Source: Holophagales bacterium (GTDB taxonomy: Bacteria; Acidobacteriota; Thermoanaerobaculia; UBA5066). From it: DNA of 64,000 nt. Below, in pieces: positions 18,895 through 27,835 of the stretch. Every line of letters starts with the position of its first letter. The stretch's first letter is position 1. The notes under the pieces are model-generated. The model was not told the DNA's origin. It did not search any database and worked only from the letters and a program-made list of their open reading frames with translations. The translations under genes and the position numbers were made by a program. Where the stretch lies: assembly GCA_016719485.1 (NCBI GenBank), contig JADJZB010000029.1, positions 124,001-188,000 of the forward strand, written 5' to 3'.

Positions 18895-19677
18895 CTACGT
18901 CCCCGTGACGAGGCCGCCGTCGACGGAGAGGACGGTGCCGTGAACGAACGTCGCCTGGTCGGACGCGAGCCAGACGTAGGCGTTCGCGATGTCGTCGGGC
19001 TCGCCCATGCGGCCGATCGGCGTGTGGGCCACCATCCCCTCGAGGACCTTCGCGGGCATCGCCTTGAGGATCTCGGTCGCGACGAAACCGGGGCAGACCG
19101 CGTTCACGCGGATCCTGAACTTCCCCAGCTCGCGCGCCCAGGTCTTCGTCATGCCGATGACGCCGGCTTTGGTGGCGACGTAGTTCGTCTGTCCGAAGTT
19201 GCCGTAGAGGCCGACGACGGAGGAGGCGTTGAGGATGACGCCGCCGCCCGCCGCGATCATGTGCGGCGTCACGGCACGGGTGCAGAGGAAGACTCCCTTG
19301 AGGTTGACGCCGAGAACGGCGTCCCACTGCTCGTCGGTCATCGTGGCGACGACGGCGCCGTCCTTGTACTTGACGAGCTGGGCGTCCCGGACGATTCCCG
19401 CGTTGTTGACGAGGACGTCGACGCGCCCCCATCTATCGATCACCGCGGCGACGGCCGCCGCGACCGACGCGGTGTCGGCGACGTTCACCTTCGCGGCGAA
19501 CGCGTCGGGCGCCCCCGCGGCCTTCAGCTCCCCGGCGAGGGGCGCCGCGTCCGCGACGTCCCAGGCGGCGACCTTCGCCCCTTCCTTGGCGAAGCGCAGG
19601 GCCGTGGCCCGGCCGATTCCGGCGGCGGCGCCGGTGACGATCACGGTGCGTCCCGCGAGTCCTGTCTCGATGCTCAT
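18895..19677 (-). CDS. Short-chain dehydrogenase/reductase, FabG-like
   Basis: This is a 260-residue classical SDR. The cofactor motif is TGAAAGIG, with VNNAG, a catalytic Ser in ILNASSVVGLYG, and the YVATK tyrosine-lysine pair. PGFVATEIL and SVDGGLVTGT complete the family pattern. An acidic residue (VAAWDVAD) at the end of the second beta strand favours NAD(H) over NADP(H). It would interconvert a 3-hydroxyacyl and a 3-ketoacyl thioester, or oxidise another secondary alcohol. It is the first gene of the seven-gene minus-strand cluster and is separated from the TonB receptor gene by a strong hairpin. AGGAGA lies ahead of the ATG at a slightly long spacing. Confidence 0.92.
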   Translation of the reverse strand: MSIETGLAGRTVIVTGAAAGIGRATALRFAKEGAKVAAWDVADAAPLAGELKAAGAPDAFAAKVNVADTASVAAAVAAVIDRWGRVDVLVNNAGIVRDAQLVKYKDGAVVATMTDEQWDAVLGVNLKGVFLCTRAVTPHMIAAGGGVILNASSVVGLYGNFGQTNYVATKAGVIGMTKTWARELGKFRIRVNAVCPGFVATEILKAMPAKVLEGMVAHTPIGRMGEPDDIANAYVWLASDQATFVHGTVLSVDGGLVTGT

Positions 19678-19744
19678 GATGGAACCTCTCCTTCCGCCGG
19701 CCCGAAGGCCGCGGTCCTCGCCCCGCAGGCCGCGGGGCGGAAAG

Positions 19745-19774
19745 TCCGGCGGGCCCCAGAGCCCGCCCGCCGGA
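19745..19774 (-). terminator. Terminator after the TonB-dependent receptor gene
   Basis: TCCGGCGGGC (19745-19754) and GCCCGCCGGA (19765-19774) form a perfect 10-bp GC-rich stem with a 10-base loop. On the minus strand it is followed by CTTTCC. It lies between the receptor stop and the SDR start, so the receptor and the acyl-CoA cluster are probably separate transcripts or joined by partial read-through. Confidence 0.6.
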
Positions 19775-19796
19775 CGCATGACGAGGGCTGTGGACC

Positions 19797-22589
19797 CTAG
19801 AAGGCGAACCTCACGCCGACCTGGATCTCGCGGGACGGAAGCGTCGCGCTCGGCTTGCCGAAGTTCGGGTTCGCCCTCGCGACCGCCGCAGGGTTGGCGA
19901 TCGTCGGGCCGGAGAGAAACTCCGCCCCGTCGATCGAGGAGACGTCGTAGTTCGTCGTGTTGAAGAGGTTGAAACCCTCGACGATCAGCTCGAGGCTGCC
20001 GGCCGAGCCCAGGGTAAAGGCCTTCGCGAGGCGCAGGTCGAAGCTGCGGTAGAGGGGGCCGTCCACCCCGAAGCGATCGACGCCGGGCATCCGGTCGCTC
20101 GCCTTGCCGTCGCCGTTGTAGTCGTAGCCGTAGCGGCGGGTCCAGGGCTGCCCGGTCCCGTAGTTGAAGATCGGCGCGAGGGTGAGCTGCCACGGAAGGC
20201 GGAAGACGCCGGAGACGACGAAACGCATCCGCTCCGCCGAGCGGGCACGGCCGTACTCGTTCTCGAGATCCGCCGGATCGCTCGGGTACCCCGTCGGGAA
20301 CTCGGGGCTGAAGTCGTCGTTGCGGTTGTACTTGCTCGCGAAGGTGACGGAGCCCATGACGAGGTGGCCGCCCTTGAGGTTTCCGTTCAGGGAGAAGGTG
20401 AGCGCCTTGTAGTCGGACTCGCCGTCGTTGGAGTAGACGTTCACCTGGTTGTACTGCTTCAGCGGGCGGGTCGGGTTCGCGTTCCCGTTCCAGTTGACGT
20501 CGTGGACGATGAGCTCCTTGTCGCCCTTCACCCAGACGCCCTCGACGTCGAGGTAGAGGCCGGTCTGCCAGAGCCGGGAGGTCAGGCCCGCGCTGAACTG
20601 GCTCGCTTCCGGGGCGACGACCGTGTCGTCGAGAAGCGTGATGTCGATCGGGAGCGGAATGCCCGTCGTCGTCGGGTTGTTCGGGTCGAGGGCGAAGGCC
20701 GGGAGGCCGTAGAGGAGGCCGTTCACGCGCGTGTAGAGCTTGCGGCCGGTCTCGCCGTTCTGCTGCAGCTCGGTGAAGGACGGGACGAGGAGGTTGCGGC
20801 CGACGAAGAGACCCCAGCCGGCTCGTCCGACGAACTGCCCGGTCTTCGTGACGTCCCAGGAGAGGCCGATGCGCGGCTGGAAGTTGTTCGTGTCCCTCTC
20901 GCGGGGCTCGGTAACGAGCGCGTGCGTGAAGCCGGTGTTGTTCCCGTTGGTGTCGATGTCGTAGCGGAGGCCGAGGCTCACCGTCAGGTTCGACATCGGC
21001 CGCCAGTCGTCCTGGACGAAGGCCGCGATCCGGTCCGTCGTGACCGTCACGTCGCTGGAGCCGACACCGTAGCCGTAGGCGATCGGAAGGGCCTTCGTGT
21101 CGGTGGCCCAGAGGAAGAGGCCCGTCGCGTACGTGTCGATGATCGAGCGGTCCTTGACGTGCTGCCAGCCGGCGCCGACCTTGACGTCGTGCGTGCCGCT
21201 CCTGCCGGTGAGGTGGAAGTAGAGCGTGTCCCGGATCTCGAACTGGTCTCCCTCGCCGAGGAGGTCGCCGAGGATGTTGCCGCCGGTCTTGAGCGTGATG
21301 CCGTTGGAGAACCAGTCGGCGACGGCATCGGAGTTCGTCGGCTCGAAGTACTTCCGGCTGCCGTACTGGGCGCGGAGCTCGTTCGTGGTGGAGGCTCCGA
21401 GGACCGCGGTGTGGCCCGCGGTGAAGTTGTAGTTGTCGCGCTGGAGCTCCTGCCCGTAGGAAGCGTCCTGGACGCCCCCGACGCGGAAGTTCTCGAGGCG
21501 GTACCGCTCGTAGTCGGCCTTGAGGAGCAGCGACTGCGATTCGGTGAGGCCGTGCGTGATCGAGCCGAAGGCGAGGATCTGGTCGGTGGGCACCTCGAGG
21601 TCGGCGGCCAGGCCCACGAAGGCGCCCTGGGGCCGGAAGAGCGTGGGCCTCACCTCGTCGACGTACTCGCCCGACAGGAAAAAGTGGGTCCTGTCCTTCA
21701 CGATCGGTCCGCCGAGCGAAAGCCCGTACTGGCCGCGTCGGAAGTCGACGCTGGAATCCTGCTCGAGAGCTCCCTGCGCACGCATGGACGCGTCGCGGTA
21801 GTACGCGAAGAGCGAGCCCTTGACCTCGTTCGTGCCGGTCTTCGTGAGGACCGTCAGGGCTCCACCGGCCGATCCGCCGACCTCGGCGTCGAACCGGGAG
21901 TTGACGACGCGGAACTCCGCGATGGCGTCCTGGGAGACGCGTGTCTTGGCGAGCCCGAGGGCGGGGTCGGTGTAGTCGACGCCGTCGACGAGGATCGTCG
22001 ACTGGCTGGCGTTGCCACCCGAGCCGATGACCGGACCGCCGGTGACGAAGCGGAACTCGCCCCGTTCCCGCTGGACGCCGGGAGCGATGAAGGCGAGCTT
22101 CTCGAACTCGCGGTTGGCCACCGGCAGGGCCTTGATCTGCTCCGGGATGATGTTCGTGGAGGAGTCGATCTTGTAGACGTCGACGAGGGGGGCCTCGCCG
22201 ATCACGGTCACCGACTCGGCGATCGCCTTCGCGCGGAGGACGACCTTGACCCTGGCCGTCTGGCCGATCCGGAGCGTCAGCGCCTGCTCCACCGGCTCGA
22301 AGCCCTGGAGGGCAACCCGAGCGGTGTAGCCCGCCGCCGGAGGGACGGCCGGGAAGCGCGCCGCACCGGTCGTCGAGGTCACGGACGTGCGGGCGAAGCC
22401 GGTCTCGGCGCGCTTGAGCTCGACCGAGACGCCGGGAAGGGCGACGCCCGTCTCGTCGACGACGGCGATCTCCACGGTCGCGTCGGCGGTCTGCGCCGAC
22501 GCGGTCTCGGCCCACTGCAGCGCCGGCAGGAGCAGGGCCCCGAAGAGGGCGACGGCACGCAGGAAGGGGGTTCGGGTCAGCCTCGTCAT
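19797..22589 (-). CDS. TonB-dependent receptor with carboxypeptidase-regulatory-like domain
   Basis: This is a 930-residue outer-membrane receptor. A signal peptide ends near ETASAQ. A carboxypeptidase-regulatory-like Ig domain follows (about 35-120; GVALPGVSVELKRAETG). Then come a plug domain (VDVYKIDSSTNIIPEQIKAL, STILVDGVDYTDP, VLTKTGTNEVKGS) and a long beta-barrel with many aromatic strands, closing on IQVGVRFAF with the C-terminal Phe. This is the expanded Oar-like receptor type common in Acidobacteriota. GGGAGGAA precedes the ATG. It imports an unknown bulky nutrient using TonB energy. It precedes the acyl-CoA cluster and carries a TetR-type operator upstream, so it may bring in that pathway's substrate. 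Confidence 0.93.
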   Translation of the reverse strand: MTRLTRTPFLRAVALFGALLLPALQWAETASAQTADATVEIAVVDETGVALPGVSVELKRAETGFARTSVTSTTGAARFPAVPPAAGYTARVALQGFEPVEQALTLRIGQTARVKVVLRAKAIAESVTVIGEAPLVDVYKIDSSTNIIPEQIKALPVANREFEKLAFIAPGVQRERGEFRFVTGGPVIGSGGNASQSTILVDGVDYTDPALGLAKTRVSQDAIAEFRVVNSRFDAEVGGSAGGALTVLTKTGTNEVKGSLFAYYRDASMRAQGALEQDSSVDFRRGQYGLSLGGPIVKDRTHFFLSGEYVDEVRPTLFRPQGAFVGLAADLEVPTDQILAFGSITHGLTESQSLLLKADYERYRLENFRVGGVQDASYGQELQRDNYNFTAGHTAVLGASTTNELRAQYGSRKYFEPTNSDAVADWFSNGITLKTGGNILGDLLGEGDQFEIRDTLYFHLTGRSGTHDVKVGAGWQHVKDRSIIDTYATGLFLWATDTKALPIAYGYGVGSSDVTVTTDRIAAFVQDDWRPMSNLTVSLGLRYDIDTNGNNTGFTHALVTEPRERDTNNFQPRIGLSWDVTKTGQFVGRAGWGLFVGRNLLVPSFTELQQNGETGRKLYTRVNGLLYGLPAFALDPNNPTTTGIPLPIDITLLDDTVVAPEASQFSAGLTSRLWQTGLYLDVEGVWVKGDKELIVHDVNWNGNANPTRPLKQYNQVNVYSNDGESDYKALTFSLNGNLKGGHLVMGSVTFASKYNRNDDFSPEFPTGYPSDPADLENEYGRARSAERMRFVVSGVFRLPWQLTLAPIFNYGTGQPWTRRYGYDYNGDGKASDRMPGVDRFGVDGPLYRSFDLRLAKAFTLGSAGSLELIVEGFNLFNTTNYDVSSIDGAEFLSGPTIANPAAVARANPNFGKPSATLPSREIQVGVRFAF

Positions 22590-22730
22590 CTCGTTCCTCC
22601 CGGGCGACTTCGCGCCCTCAGTCAGAAAAGCCTCAATCCGCAAGGCGAGAACGACGGGACGCGAAGACCTCCGGGCACCGCTCTCTCGAGAAGTGTCGCC
22701 GGATCCCGTCCGCGAATCCCGCTCATCAAA

Positions 22731-22748
22731 ATACCGAACACTCGGTAT
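22731..22748. promoter_or_regulatory. Perfect palindromic operator, TetR type, upstream of the TonB receptor
   Basis: ATACCGA-ACAC-TCGGTAT is a perfect 7-4-7 inverted repeat, 142 bases before the receptor start codon. The half-site ACCGA/TCGGT in this spacing resembles operators of TetR regulators of fatty acid and phenylacetate degradation, as I recall them. No other feature explains it. The cognate regulator may be the TetR gene at 8967 or one outside the window. Confidence 0.55.
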
Positions 22749-22875
22749 GTTTTCTCCGACGCGATTCTGGGAAGACCCCATGAGGCCTGTCAAGGGAAAT
22801 CGGAGAGGGAATCGGAGACGGACGAGAGTGGCGCTGAGCGGGGCCGCCACGCCTGTCCACCGGCGACTCGTGGCC

Positions 22876-24738
22876 TCAGCCCGACCGACTCTTGCGCCGC
22901 CCCGGGCGGCTCGAGACCTTCTCGGTCAGCTGCAGGTTCCGCCGGATCTGCTCGAGCATCCGGGCTTCCAGCCCACCGTGCCGTTCGGTCGACCGCCCTC
23001 CCCGGCGTTTGGCACGGTCGAAGGCCTTGCGCGCCGCCCTGGCGTCGCCGACGGCGAGGTACGCGAGCCCGAGGTGGGCGAGGCCGGTCGGGGTCTCCCC
23101 CAGCTCGGCGGCGCGGGACAGGCACTCCACCGCGCGGGTGAATTCCTTGCGCTTGTAGTGCACCCAGCCCTTGGCCGCCAGGGGGAACTGCCTCATGTCG
23201 CGGGGCGAGAGGCGCAGGGCCCTCTCGGCGTCCTCGAGCGCCTCGTCCAGCTGCTCTCCCATCTCGGCGCGGGCCGCGGCCCGCTGGAAGTAGCCGATGG
23301 AGCGCGCGTAGTTCGACGTGACGACCTCGAGCATCTCCCCCGCCACCTGCGTTCCTTCCCGGAACTTACCTTCCGCGCGGAGCGCTTCGAGAAGAGTTGC
23401 CCAGGCGGCCGCGGCGACCGGCTCTTCGGGCTTGAGTGCGAGGACACGGCGCGTCGTTGCCACCGCCTCGACCGTCCGCCCGACGGCGGAGCAGACGAGC
23501 GCGAAGGCGATCTGGAGGGTCGGGTTCTCGGGGTCTGCCTTCATCGCCCTCCGGTAGAGGGCGAGCGCCTTCTGCGGGTCTCTCGAGGCCAGCGCGGCTG
23601 CCCGCCCGGCCCTTTCGGCGGCCGCGCCGGTCAGCCCACGAAGCATTCCGGCTCCGGCAGGACCGAGGAGCTTCCTGGCTTCCTGCAGCTCGATCCGGTT
23701 CGGGTTCAGCTCGAGAGCCGCCTGGAACCGCTCGGCCGCCTTCTGGGTCCACCCCCGGTCGAGGTAGCAGAGTCCGAGCTGGAACAGGCCGTCCTCGTCG
23801 TCCGGGTCGAGCTTGACCGCCCGCTGGAGCGCGTCGATGGCGTCCCTCAGGCGGCCCCGCTCGTAGGCGATCGTCCCGAGAAGGGAGAGCGCCTGCGCGT
23901 TCTCCTCGATCTGGACCGCCCGCTTCAGGAGCGCCTCGGCCTTTGCCAGCTGGCCCGCGCCGGCGTGGATCGCTCCGAGCGCGAAGGCCGGAAGGAACGC
24001 ATCCGGCCTGAGGGCGATCGCCCGCTTGAGGAAATCGACGGCCTTCTCCGGGCGCCCCATGTCGTTCTCGAGGACGCCCGAGTAGACGAGGGCCTCGAAG
24101 TGCTGCGGCCGACGCTCCAGGACGAGCTTCAGTGCCGGCGCCGCCTTGCCCGCCTCTCCGTCGTTGAACCAGCTCTCGCCCAGGAAGAAGGCCAGCTCCG
24201 CATTCCGGCGATCGAGCTTCCACGCATCTTCCAGGATCGCCATCGCCTTGTCGGGATCGAGCGCGAAGAAGGCGAGCTCGGCCTCCCCGAGGAGGTCGGC
24301 GAGCCTCTCGCGGCCGGCCCCCTTGTGCTCGGCGAGAATCCGCTCCTTGCGTTCGAGGAAGCGCTCGCGCTTCTCGAGGACGGTCATGTGCTGGTCGACG
24401 CGCCCTTCCCAGAGCTCGACGAACTCCTGCTCGACGAGAAGCCCCTTCCGCTCGAGGAGGTCCTTGAGGGCGAGGAGGCCCGTCTGGATGACGAAGCCGT
24501 TCTTCTCCTGCCGGTGGAACCCTTCGAGGAGGGCCTTCAGCGTCTCGGCACTCCGCTTGACGATCTCCTCGAGGACGGAGACGCGCTCGAGGAGGTGCTC
24601 GTCGAGGGAGATCCCCTCTCCCGAAGGTCCCTCGTCGTACGTCTCGCTCGACCCGGAGACGACGAGGAGCTTGTTCTGGCACTTCCGGCAGAACTCCTGG
24701 TCGAGGTCGTTCGCCGCACCGCAGACCTGGCAGATCAA
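22876..24738 (-). CDS. Zinc-ribbon TPR protein
   Basis: This is a 620-residue cytoplasmic protein. It opens with a zinc ribbon (CQVCG...CRKCQ, residues 3-22). A coiled coil follows (about 45-140), then at least ten tetratricopeptide repeats, for example ALVYSGVLENDMGRPEKAVD and DALQRAVKLDPDDEDGLFQL. A basic tail (RPGRRKSRSG) ends it. The start is a TTG at 24738 that overlaps the stop of the upstream dehydrogenase gene (TTGA); it gives a sensible N-terminus just ahead of the first cysteine pair. TPR arrays bind partner proteins, and no enzymatic motif is visible. Coupling to an acyl-CoA dehydrogenase gene may be chance of gene packing. Confidence 0.82.
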   Translation of the reverse strand: MICQVCGAANDLDQEFCRKCQNKLLVVSGSSETYDEGPSGEGISLDEHLLERVSVLEEIVKRSAETLKALLEGFHRQEKNGFVIQTGLLALKDLLERKGLLVEQEFVELWEGRVDQHMTVLEKRERFLERKERILAEHKGAGRERLADLLGEAELAFFALDPDKAMAILEDAWKLDRRNAELAFFLGESWFNDGEAGKAAPALKLVLERRPQHFEALVYSGVLENDMGRPEKAVDFLKRAIALRPDAFLPAFALGAIHAGAGQLAKAEALLKRAVQIEENAQALSLLGTIAYERGRLRDAIDALQRAVKLDPDDEDGLFQLGLCYLDRGWTQKAAERFQAALELNPNRIELQEARKLLGPAGAGMLRGLTGAAAERAGRAAALASRDPQKALALYRRAMKADPENPTLQIAFALVCSAVGRTVEAVATTRRVLALKPEEPVAAAAWATLLEALRAEGKFREGTQVAGEMLEVVTSNYARSIGYFQRAAARAEMGEQLDEALEDAERALRLSPRDMRQFPLAAKGWVHYKRKEFTRAVECLSRAAELGETPTGLAHLGLAYLAVGDARAARKAFDRAKRRGGRSTERHGGLEARMLEQIRRNLQLTEKVSSRPGRRKSRSG

Positions 24739-25613
24739 GCCGGGACCTTCTCCCCGCCAGGTCCCGCGTAGCGGTAGAACCCGCGCCCGGCCTTCTTGCC
24801 GATCCAGCCGGCGTCGACCATCTGGACGAGGAGAGGGCACGGGCGGTACTTGTCGTCCCCGAGGCCGCGGTGCAGGACCCTCAGGATCGCCAGGCAGGTA
24901 TCGAGGCCGATGAAGTCGGCGAGCGTGAGCGGCCCCATCGGGTGGTTCATCCCGAGCTTCATGATGGTGTCGACGGCCTCGGGCGTGGCCACGCCTTCGT
25001 GCACGGCGAAGACCGCCTCGTTGATCAACGGCATGAGGACCCGGTTCGAGACGAAGCCGGGAAAGTCGCGGCACTCCACCGGGACCTTGCCCATCTCCTT
25101 CGCGGCGGCGACGACGGCCGCCGCGGTCTCGTCCGACGTCGCGATGCCGCGGATCACCTCGACGAGCTGCATGACCGGGACCGGGTTCATGAAGTGCATC
25201 CCGATGACGTTCCCGGGGCGCTTCGTCGCGGCCGCGAGGCGCGTGATCGAGATCGACGACGTGTTCGAGGCCAGGATGGCCTCCGGCTTCAGGATCGCGT
25301 CGAGGCGGGCGTAGAGATCGCGCTTGACCCTCTCGTCCTCGACGATCGCCTCGACGACGAGGTCGGCCTGGGCGAAGTCGGCGACGTCGCCGGACGGGAC
25401 GATCCGCGCGAGGGCCGCATCGGCGGCCTCGGACCCGACCTTCCCCTTCTCCACCTGGCGCGCGAGGTTCTTCCGGACGACGGCGAGCCCCTTGCCGGCC
25501 AGGTCCGCGGAGACGTCCGCCAGGACGACGTCCTTGCCCGCGAGCGCGGCGACGTGGGCGATTCCCGCCCCCATCTGACCCGCTCCGATGACTCCGATGC
25601 GCGCGATCGGCAT
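24735..25613 (-). CDS. hbd: 3-hydroxybutyryl-CoA dehydrogenase
   Basis: This is a 292-residue 3-hydroxyacyl-CoA dehydrogenase of the short Hbd/PaaH type. The NAD-binding motif GAGQMGAGIA is at the N-terminus. SNTSSISIT and HFMNPVPVMQLVE are the family's substrate and catalytic-His motifs, and the C-terminal domain has NHPMGPLTLADFIGLD and GWIGKKAGRGFYRY. It oxidises 3-hydroxyacyl-CoA to 3-ketoacyl-CoA with NAD, the step before thiolase in beta-oxidation or butyrate-type metabolism. It is not in the acyl-CoA cluster itself but could serve it, since the thiolase there needs a 3-ketoacyl-CoA. It overlaps the TPR gene by 4 bp. Confidence 0.93.
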   Translation of the reverse strand: MPIARIGVIGAGQMGAGIAHVAALAGKDVVLADVSADLAGKGLAVVRKNLARQVEKGKVGSEAADAALARIVPSGDVADFAQADLVVEAIVEDERVKRDLYARLDAILKPEAILASNTSSISITRLAAATKRPGNVIGMHFMNPVPVMQLVEVIRGIATSDETAAAVVAAAKEMGKVPVECRDFPGFVSNRVLMPLINEAVFAVHEGVATPEAVDTIMKLGMNHPMGPLTLADFIGLDTCLAILRVLHRGLGDDKYRPCPLLVQMVDAGWIGKKAGRGFYRYAGPGGEKVPA

Positions 25614-25665
25614 GTCGACTCCTCATCCGGTCCGCGTCGGAGGCGGCACCGGGCGCCGAAGCGTA

Positions 25666-26586
25666 TCAGGGGGAGGAGAGCCCCTCAAAAACCGGCTTCA
25701 ACGCATCTCTGCGCGTCACGGCGACGAGCGAGGCGCCGATGCCGAGGAGCGACGCGACCGCCCAGACGAACGGCCCTGCGACCGGAACGAGCGAGAGAAC
25801 GCCGAGGAGCGTGAGTCCGACCGCGAGCGCCGCCGGGTCGCCGAAGAACGGGCTCCCCCGTGTCGCTCCGCGCGTGAGGCGCCGACCGAGGGCCACGAAG
25901 ACCGCCGCGAGGCCGAACGCCTTGGCGGATCCCAGGATCGCCAGAAGGAGTGCCGAGAGAACGAGGCCCGCCGTCGCCGGCAGGACGAGGAGAAGGAACG
26001 CCGAGACCAGCAGCGACGACAGGACCCCTGCGGCGCCGATGGCCGCCATCGTCGCCAGGCGCCGTGGCAGGGACCCGGCGGCGGCCGAGACGGGGCGGGG
26101 AGCGAAGCGAATGAGGACGAGACCGACGACGAGCCAGAGACCGAGGAGGACGAGCCGGAACGCGAGGAGGAGCCCGCTCGCCGGCCTCGCCGCCAGCGGC
26201 GAGGTCTGGAGCTCTGCTGCGAAAGCCGCCTCCAGCTCGCCGATGGTGAGGACACGACCTCCGACGGCCCGGCGGGGGTCGTCGGCGGACCGAACGACTC
26301 CCCCGACCGCGAGGAGGTCGCCCCGGACCTGGGCTCCGGACTCGAGAACGACGTCTCCGCCGAAAGCGATGACGTCCTTCTCCACCCTGCCCGCCACCCG
26401 GACGGTCCCGCCGATGGCCACGAGAGTCCCCGCGAGGACGCCTTCCACCACCGCGTCCCGGCCCAGGACGACGAGATCGCCCCCGTGGACCTCCCCGACC
26501 CTGACCACGGACGCCTTCTGCGCCCACGCCTGCGAGGAGGCGGCGAGGAGTGCGACGCTGACGAGGAGCAGAAGCCGCCGGGCCAT
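25666..26586 (-). CDS. Exported bactofilin-like membrane protein
   Basis: This is a 306-residue protein. A signal peptide ends at SSQAWAQ. A short beta-helix of bactofilin/polymer-forming type follows, with regular Gly and Val spacing (VHGGDLVVLGRDAVVEGVLAG, KDVIAFGGDVVLESGA; about 28-120). After that come about five hydrophobic helices (about 145-295). Stand-alone bactofilins are cytoplasmic filaments; here the beta-helix sits behind a signal peptide and is joined to a membrane part. The gene lies 13 bp after the putative anti-sigma gene, so it is probably part of the sigma-factor operon and may respond to envelope stress. Function unknown. Confidence 0.7.
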   Translation of the reverse strand: MARRLLLLVSVALLAASSQAWAQKASVVRVGEVHGGDLVVLGRDAVVEGVLAGTLVAIGGTVRVAGRVEKDVIAFGGDVVLESGAQVRGDLLAVGGVVRSADDPRRAVGGRVLTIGELEAAFAAELQTSPLAARPASGLLLAFRLVLLGLWLVVGLVLIRFAPRPVSAAAGSLPRRLATMAAIGAAGVLSSLLVSAFLLLVLPATAGLVLSALLLAILGSAKAFGLAAVFVALGRRLTRGATRGSPFFGDPAALAVGLTLLGVLSLVPVAGPFVWAVASLLGIGASLVAVTRRDALKPVFEGLSSP

Positions 26587-26599
26587 CTCTGGCCCCGGC

Positions 26600-27109
26600 T
26601 CAGCCCTGGCGGGGGGCGACGGCGGACGCTGGTCGCCGAAGGCGGACGAGCGCCATCCCGAGTGAGAGAGCCGTCCCGACAGCCACCGCGCCAATGAGAG
26701 CGACGGCGCTCCGGGGCACTTCCTGCGCCGCGCGCCCGGTTCCCTCGGCCAGAAGGGGCAGTGCCGCGACGAGAGTTGCCGCGGGCCGGCCGAAAGCAAC
26801 GGCCACGAGCTCGGCCCAGACCGTGAACGCCGTCCCGGGGCCGAGGCTCCAGAGGGGCGTCAAGGCCAGTCCGAGACTCCCGGCCAGGAGCCCGAGGCCG
26901 ATTCCGGCCGGCAGCCTCCAGTACGCAGCCCGGGAAACCTCCCAGGGCGCGAACGGCCGACGATCCAGGACGCGCGAGGCGAAATCGGCCGGGAGCTCAT
27001 CCCCTTGCGGGACCGTAACCAGCTCGTCCAGAAGAACTTCGAGCCGCCGGTCGCGTTCGAGTTCGCCCGGGGCCGGGGCGGAGTCGGTGTGGATCGCGTT
27101 TGTCGTCAT
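26600..27109 (-). CDS. Putative membrane anti-sigma factor
   Basis: This is a 169-residue protein with about 65 soluble N-terminal residues and three hydrophobic segments (about 67-88, 95-120 and 136-155). It starts 13 bp after the ECF sigma gene on the same strand, the usual place for an anti-sigma factor. The N-terminal region (LERDRRLEVLLDELVTVPQGDELPADFASRVLDR, split by turns) has the look of the short sigma-binding tails of such proteins but lacks the His-Cys-Cys zinc motif of the ZAS family. The name rests on gene order and topology, not on a recognised domain. Confidence 0.6.
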   Translation of the reverse strand: MTTNAIHTDSAPAPGELERDRRLEVLLDELVTVPQGDELPADFASRVLDRRPFAPWEVSRAAYWRLPAGIGLGLLAGSLGLALTPLWSLGPGTAFTVWAELVAVAFGRPAATLVAALPLLAEGTGRAAQEVPRSAVALIGAVAVGTALSLGMALVRLRRPASAVAPRQG

Positions 27110-27122
27110 CGTCCCGATCTCT

Positions 27123-27704
27123 CTATACGGTGCCTTTCGGCAAAAGATCTCGAAGGGCCTGCCGGGCCCGGAAGAGCTTGTTCTTGACCGTGCCGAGGGG
27201 CATCCCCTTCAGCTCGGCAATCTCCTCGTACGCCAGCTCCCCGTGGTGCCTGAGGCTGATCAGCTCCCGGTAGTCGTCCGGTAGACGTTCGATGGCCAGG
27301 TCGAGCGCTTCCCTGAGCCGGGTCCTGGAAAGCTCCTCGAGAGGATCGGGCTTGCCGTCCACCGGGTCGATCTTCCGCCCGTCGGACTCTTCGTCCGCCG
27401 GAAGCTGGAGCGGTATCGCCCGGATCCTCCGCCGGCGAAGGTGGTCGATCGAGGCGTTGCCCGCGATCCGGAAGGCCCAGGTCGAAAAGCGGTACCGCGG
27501 GTCGTACGAGTCGAGGGCCGAATAGATCTTGAAGAAGACCTCCTGGGTCACGTCGCGGGCGTCCTCGGGATCGCAGAGGTACCGCGAGACGAACCGGAAA
27601 AGACGCAGCTTGTAGCGGTCGACGAGAACCGCGAACAGCTCTTCCTCTCCCGCGAGGATGCGGGCGACGAGATCGCCGTCGGAGACCACCCCTTCAGAAT
27701 CCAC
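27123..27704 (-). CDS. ECF RNA polymerase sigma factor (RpoE-like)
   Basis: This is a 193-residue sigma-70 factor with only regions 2 and 4. Region 2 (about 25-92) includes DPEDARDVTQEVFFKIY and FSTWAFRIAGNASIDHLRRR, which bind the -10 element and core enzyme. Region 4 (about 128-190) has IERLPDDYRELISLRHHGEL and the helix-turn-helix YEEIAELKGMPLGTVKNKLFRARQ split around the turn. The start is GTG at 27704. It heads the three-gene run sigma, anti-sigma, bactofilin-like protein. It is divergent from a secreted protein gene, and the 131 bp between hold GGAAT sequences that could be ECF -35 elements, though no clear -10 partner is seen. Confidence 0.92.
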   Translation of the reverse strand: MDSEGVVSDGDLVARILAGEEELFAVLVDRYKLRLFRFVSRYLCDPEDARDVTQEVFFKIYSALDSYDPRYRFSTWAFRIAGNASIDHLRRRRIRAIPLQLPADEESDGRKIDPVDGKPDPLEELSRTRLREALDLAIERLPDDYRELISLRHHGELAYEEIAELKGMPLGTVKNKLFRARQALRDLLPKGTV

Positions 27705-27835
27705 GTGACGATCCTGCCACAGCGCGCAAAGAGCCTCCGAGCAAGGGGAATGACGCGGCGAGGCCCGATCCCACGCGGAATGTTCGTGCGTGAGCCCCGC
27801 CCGGGATCGTGCACTCCGGTGCGGAAGGTGATTGC

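Noticed and set aside
20364..23141. 925-codon open frame opposite the TonB receptor
   Set aside because: Its sequence is a low-information Arg/Glu/Val string typical of antisense frames; the receptor on the other strand is certain.
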